Assembly (NCBI RefSeq): GCF_039652615.1 | Contig: NZ_JBDJAC010000009.1 | Coordinates: 98,467 to 162,466 of the forward strand | Length of the DNA: 64,000 nucleotides | Origin: Fulvimarina sp039652615 | GTDB lineage: Bacteria > Pseudomonadota > Alphaproteobacteria > Rhizobiales > Rhizobiaceae | Direction of reading: 5' to 3' | Shown here: positions 61,070-64,000 of the stretch, piece after piece | Position numbering within the stretch: the stretch's first letter is position 1 | How the letters are laid out: every line of letters begins with the position of its first letter | Position numbers and translations under genes: made by a program | The notes under the pieces: generated by a model | What the model saw: the letters and a program-made list of their open reading frames with translations, nothing else | What the model was told of the DNA's origin: nothing | The model's database searches: none

Positions 61070-61582
61070 ATGGCGAATGGCAGCGGCGCTCGCGACGAGG
61101 ACGAGGCGGCACGGGTCGGGTCGCGAACCGCTTGCGGCGGCGGCGCGCATGGAAGCGCCGCGTCGATGGAGATGGCGCGTCTCTTCAAGCGGGTCATGCG
61201 GATCGCCGTGGAGCTCGACAAGGAACTTGCCCAGCGCCACGATCTCGCGCTGACGGATCTTGCCTGCCTCGGGTTTCTGGAAAGCAGCGAGGCCCCGGTC
61301 ACCGGCCGGATGATCGCCGACCATGTCGGGCTCTCGACCGGGGCGACCACCGCGCTTCTTGACCGGCTGGAACGGTCGAGCCTCATCGAGCGACGACCGA
61401 ACCCCGCCGACCGGCGCGGGATCGTGATCACTCTGATTTCGGAAAACTCGGACCCGATCCTCAACGACCACCGCCATATCCGCGATCGGTTGCAGGCTAC
61501 CTTCGAGAATCTGACGGAGGGAGAAGCGCGAACCGTGAGCAAATTCCTGAAGACGCTGGTGGACGAATTCGAGGCCTTGTAG
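61070..61582 (+). CDS. MarR family regulator
   Basis: The 170-residue winged-helix regulator has an N-terminal tail of about 30 residues, then LFKRVMRIAVELDKELAQRHDLALTDLACLGFLESSEAPVTGRMIADHVGLSTGATTALLDRLERSSLIERRPNPADRRGIVITL, with the winged helix and the DRR wing motif intact. It likely represses the divergent efflux operon and is released by a pump substrate. The start may be later (ATG at residue 33, 61166), which would remove the low-complexity tail. Confidence 0.92.
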   Translation: MANGSGARDEDEAARVGSRTACGGGAHGSAASMEMARLFKRVMRIAVELDKELAQRHDLALTDLACLGFLESSEAPVTGRMIADHVGLSTGATTALLDRLERSSLIERRPNPADRRGIVITLISENSDPILNDHRHIRDRLQATFENLTEGEARTVSKFLKTLVDEFEAL

Positions 61583-61684
61583 GCGGGAAAAGCCGGCCGG
61601 GACCCGTGCCGGTCTTTCCGCTCTGGAGCTGTCTCGCCACGACGCGTTGCAGGACAAGAACTCGGATCTGAACACGAGACCATG

Positions 61685-61708
61685 AAACCCGATTTCGGAA
61701 TCGGGCTT
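61685..61708. repeat. Short palindrome next to the repeat element
   Basis: AAACCCGATT (61685-61694) pairs with AATCGGGCTT (61699-61708) around TCGG, with one G-U pair. It lies beside the second palindromic element and may be part of a mosaic repeat. Confidence 0.45.
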
Positions 61709-61730
61709 AATGCTATCGCCCATTGTTTTC

Positions 61731-61777
61731 GCGTCGGAGTTTCCGAAAACCGGCATCCGCTTTTCGGTCCGTTACGA
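61731..61777. repeat. Palindromic intergenic element, copy 2
   Basis: CCGAAAA (61744-61750) and TTTTCGG (61762-61768) pair around CCGGCATCCGC. Flanks GCGTCGGA and GGTCCGTTACG complete a structure that matches the reverse complement of the element at 20964-21009. Elements of this form are common between genes in Rhizobiales. Confidence 0.6.
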
Positions 61778-61992
61778 CACCGCCATAGCGCGACTTCGAG
61801 CGCCTCCCGACGGCCGCGGATCGGGATGCTCCGCCACGGCCGACCGATAACGTTGACGAAACCAATAGCTGCCGCATCGGCGAAGCGGGCATGGGCACGA
61901 GAAAAATCGCGGCCATAACGCTCGGACAAGGCTTCTCCCAGCCGCAGAACCGGTACCTTGAAATGGGTCATCCGGCTTGCAGACCCGACCAT
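61771..61992 (-). CDS. Possible short gene running into a repeat element
   Basis: A minus-strand frame starts at ATG 61992 with GAGGG seven bases upstream and reads MTHFKVPVLRLGEALSERYGR after six residues, then FADAAAIGFVNVIGRPWRSIPIRGRR, which looks protein-like. Beyond about 61775 the frame enters the repeat element and later the reverse of marR, losing protein character, so the true 3' end is unclear. I do not recognise it. The coordinates give only the plausible part; it may be a truncated gene or chance. Confidence 0.25.
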
Positions 61993-62008
61993 CGATAACC
62001 CTCAGACG

Positions 62009-62043
62009 AAAAGACCCGGCGCTCCGTCGCGCCGGGCCTTTTA
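62009..62043. terminator. Bidirectional Rho-independent terminator
   Basis: CCCGGCGC (62016-62023) pairs perfectly with GCGCCGGG (62030-62037) around TCCGTC. T-rich ends exist on both strands (CCTTTT plus, TCTTTT minus). On the minus strand it ends the 5'-nucleotidase transcript, 32 bases after its stop. Confidence 0.85.
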
Positions 62044-62074
62044 TGCGGGTGTTCCGATCGAAGTCAGACGATGA

Positions 62075-63676
62075 TTATTCGGCTTTGGCGATGCGGCCGT
62101 CCGTATAGGGCTCGTAAGCCGAATTGTCCTTCTGCAGGTACTCGGTCAGGACATCGGCCAGGAGCGGCCCGAAATCATAGGCCTCGCTTCCCTTCTCCTC
62201 GAAGACCGAATAGCCGTCACCGCCCGTGCGCATGTAGTTGTTGGAGACCACGAGATAGGTTGCGTCCGGATCGTACGGCGTAAAACCGCCCTTCCCGTCG
62301 GCGATCTCGATCGACGTGATCCGGTCTTCGCCGGCCGTTCCGTGCGGTGACCAGGTGATGCGCATTCCCGCGATCTGCGGGAAGCGTCCCCCGCCCTCCT
62401 CGACCTGGCTGACGCCGTTTTCCAGCGCAGCCTTGAGATCTGAGCCCTTCAGCTTGAAGGTGGACAGCGTATTGCCGAAGGGCAGGACGGTCAGAATCTC
62501 GCCAAGGGTCACGTCGCCCTCGTCGAACGAGGCACGCAGACCGCCGCCATTGGTGATCGCCAGCTGGACGCCCTGATCGGCGACACGGTCGAGCATGGCG
62601 TCGGCGACGAGATTGCCCATCTGGCATTCGCCGGCCCGGCAGGTGTCGCGCCCGCCATCGATAGGGCCGCCGGTCTTGCCGATGACCTTCTTCTGAATCT
62701 CCTCCAGCGGCTTGGCGAGTTCGGCAATTCGGGCCTTCAGGGCCTCATCCTCGGGGATCGACGCATCGAGAAGAATCGGAGCGCCTTCCGCCTTCAACAC
62801 ATTGCCGTCGTCGCCGAAGGTGACGACCAATTCGCCGAGATATTTGCCATAGGCATAGGCCTGGACGATCGGAACATCGATGCCGTCCGGATTCTTGACG
62901 ACGGTCGGATAGGGCCCCGAGGCCTTATCGTCGGTGTTGGACAGAAGCGTATGGGAATGGCCACCAACGATGACATCGATGCCGGGAACGTTCCCGGCAA
63001 TCCGCTTGTCCACCTCGTAGCCGGAATGGGAAAGAAGGATGATCGTGTCGATCCCCTCGCCTTCGAGGCGGGCCACCTCGGTCTTCAGCGCCTCGACCGG
63101 ATCGGAAAAGGTCACGCCTTCGCCCGGGCTCGCTAGTTGATCATTGTCGCTCGGTGTCACTCCAACGAGTGCGATTTTCTTGCCCGCCTTCTTGATGATG
63201 GCCGAGGGCTCGATGACATCCGCGAGCGCCGGTTCGTTGGAGACGTCGGCATTTGCCATCACGACGGGAAAATCCACCGCGGCAATGAAGTCGCGCAAGA
63301 CCTCCGGCCCGTCGTCGAACTCGTGATTGCCGACGACCATCGCCTCGTAGCCGAGAGCGTTCATCATCTCGGCTGTGGCCTTGCCCTTGTACTGGTTGTA
63401 GAAGAGCGTGCCCTGAAACTGGTCGCCGCCATCGACGAGGATCGGATTCGTCGCCCGGTCCTTTGCGGTGTTGATCGCCGTCAGCATCCGCGCCGCGCCA
63501 CCGAAACAGGCGTTTTCCGCAGCATCCTCCTCACCGCAGGCCGCATCATACTTGTTGATCGGCTGAATGTGGCTGTGGACATCATTGGTGTGCAGGATGG
63601 TGAGGACGGTTTCGGCGGACGCCGGAATGGCGGCCGAGAGGAGAAAGGCAGCTGCGAAGGGAGCGAGGCGACGCAT
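62075..63676 (-). CDS. Secreted 5'-nucleotidase / UDP-sugar hydrolase family protein
   Basis: A 533-residue periplasmic enzyme that removes phosphate from nucleotides. I choose the ATG at 63676 with GAGG upstream; it gives signal peptide MRRLAPFAAAFLLSAAIPASAE. The metallophosphatase domain has LTILHTNDVHSHI near 23-35, DGGDQFQGTLFYNQYKG, VVGNHEFDDGPE and GGHSHTLLSNTDD; the C-terminal nucleotidase domain has NGGGLRASFDEGDVTLGEILTVLPFGNTL and VSNNYMRTGGDGYSVF. Nucleosides made here could feed the BMP importer. Its promoter overlaps a palindrome. Confidence 0.94.
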   Translation of the reverse strand: MRRLAPFAAAFLLSAAIPASAETVLTILHTNDVHSHIQPINKYDAACGEEDAAENACFGGAARMLTAINTAKDRATNPILVDGGDQFQGTLFYNQYKGKATAEMMNALGYEAMVVGNHEFDDGPEVLRDFIAAVDFPVVMANADVSNEPALADVIEPSAIIKKAGKKIALVGVTPSDNDQLASPGEGVTFSDPVEALKTEVARLEGEGIDTIILLSHSGYEVDKRIAGNVPGIDVIVGGHSHTLLSNTDDKASGPYPTVVKNPDGIDVPIVQAYAYGKYLGELVVTFGDDGNVLKAEGAPILLDASIPEDEALKARIAELAKPLEEIQKKVIGKTGGPIDGGRDTCRAGECQMGNLVADAMLDRVADQGVQLAITNGGGLRASFDEGDVTLGEILTVLPFGNTLSTFKLKGSDLKAALENGVSQVEEGGGRFPQIAGMRITWSPHGTAGEDRITSIEIADGKGGFTPYDPDATYLVVSNNYMRTGGDGYSVFEEKGSEAYDFGPLLADVLTEYLQKDNSAYEPYTDGRIAKAE

Positions 63677-64000
63677 GAATTCCTCGTATTGAAGATCGGA
63701 AAAAGCGAGAACCGGCCGACACCGCATGCGAACGCCGCGACACCGGCGGTTCGGATCATAACCAACCGCCGGAATGTAGCAATGAGCAAAGGAAATGGCT
63801 GTGTGCCGACGGGCGGTGCATGTGCCGTCCAGATTTGCGAGAGCGCGCTTTCCCGATAGCACCTCAACGGGATACGACGTTAGCGTCCGAGTACGTGGTG
63901 TAATTTCTCCGGCGCTGCCGGTGTGATCTTGGGTGGCCATCGAGGTGTATGATCGAGGTGGAGTTTGGCGACTTCAACCGAGAACCATACGGAGACCCCG
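63677..64000. other. Upstream region of the 5'-nucleotidase gene, window edge
   Basis: No certain gene. It carries a candidate promoter and palindrome (63743-63782). Frames that continue the nucleotidase frame upstream to 63940 are not homologous. The right end is cut by the window. Confidence 0.4.
63743..63782 (-). promoter_or_regulatory. Candidate 5'-nucleotidase promoter overlapping a palindrome
   Basis: On the minus strand TTGCTA (63782-63777) and TATGAT (63760-63755) are 16 bases apart. The -10 lies in the loop of an inverted repeat, CCGGCGGTT (63743-63751) and AACCGCCGG (63764-63772), with perfect nine-base arms. A regulator binding there would block transcription. Confidence 0.5.

Larger units (their letters stand above)
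61583..62074. other. Intergenic region with repeat elements and terminator
   Basis: About 490 bases between the marR stop and the 5'-nucleotidase stop. It contains two palindromic elements (61685-61708 and 61731-61777), a possible short minus-strand gene (61771-61992) and the terminator at 62009-62043. No certain gene is present. Confidence 0.5.

Noticed and set aside
1..64000. CRISPR arrays, rRNA operons, complete insertion sequences or integrase genes
   Set aside because: No regularly spaced repeats, rRNA-like stretches, transposase or integrase motifs were seen anywhere in the window.

Overview
The window is a GC-rich chromosomal segment from an alphaproteobacterium, most likely of the order Hyphomicrobiales (Rhizobiales). 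The signs are a UvrB with very long low-complexity tails, ExoD, a PreT/PreA dihydropyrimidine dehydrogenase, RutR-type control, class III polyhydroxyalkanoate (PHA) synthase genes and rhizobial-style palindromic intergenic elements. Genus cannot be fixed from sequence alone; this is an inference from gene content. No rRNA, tRNA, CRISPR array or complete insertion sequence was recognised.

Left part (1-13.8 kb). A 30-residue membrane peptide gene with its own terminator (171-321) is followed by a gene-poor gap. An AT-richer three-gene island on the minus strand (986-4175) encodes a beta-class DNA methyltransferase, a MORC/MutL-like GHKL ATPase and an unrecognised Rossmann-like protein, all translationally coupled; it looks like a transferred defence or modification module without a recognisable endonuclease. 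Then come uvrB, a thiopurine methyltransferase, a DegT/DnrJ aminotransferase, an agmatinase, a small methyltransferase, and the ribosomal pair rplM-rpsI with a clear terminator and a structured promoter/leader shared with exoD.

Middle part (13.8-35 kb). otsB-otsA make trehalose. A muramidase, a D-amino-acid dehydrogenase, and a TetR-MFS pair with a perfect operator palindrome follow. Next is a decayed zone: an arginase fragment ending at a palindromic repeat, a PHB-depolymerase-family esterase, a ribbon-helix-helix regulator and a broken succinate-semialdehyde dehydrogenase. A TAXI-TRAP importer precedes a tight operon of a ThDP enzyme, an iron-type alcohol dehydrogenase, PhaE, PhaC and a CoA-transferase, with an alpha/beta hydrolase just after. 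I read this as an import-to-polyester route, possibly through a hydroxyacyl-CoA such as 4-hydroxybutyryl-CoA.

Right part (35-55.6 kb). This is a nucleobase and nucleoside catabolic block. preT-preA, a RutR-like regulator, a carbamoyl-beta-alanine amidohydrolase and dihydropyrimidinase degrade pyrimidines reductively; three RutR-like boxes lie in the promoter gaps. A MazE/MazF-like pair is embedded in the operon with 4-nt overlap to hydA. An AT-rich orphan gene then leads into an NMT1/THI5-type ABC importer. A BMP-type nucleoside ABC importer is followed by purine-nucleoside phosphorylase, deoC and deoA, so nucleosides can be imported, split to base and sugar phosphate, and the base degraded. 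purU closes the block.

Far right (55.6-64 kb). A TriABC-like RND efflux system with two lipoprotein adaptors is divergent from a MarR regulator with an operator palindrome between them. A secreted 5'-nucleotidase with a palindromic promoter region ends the window.
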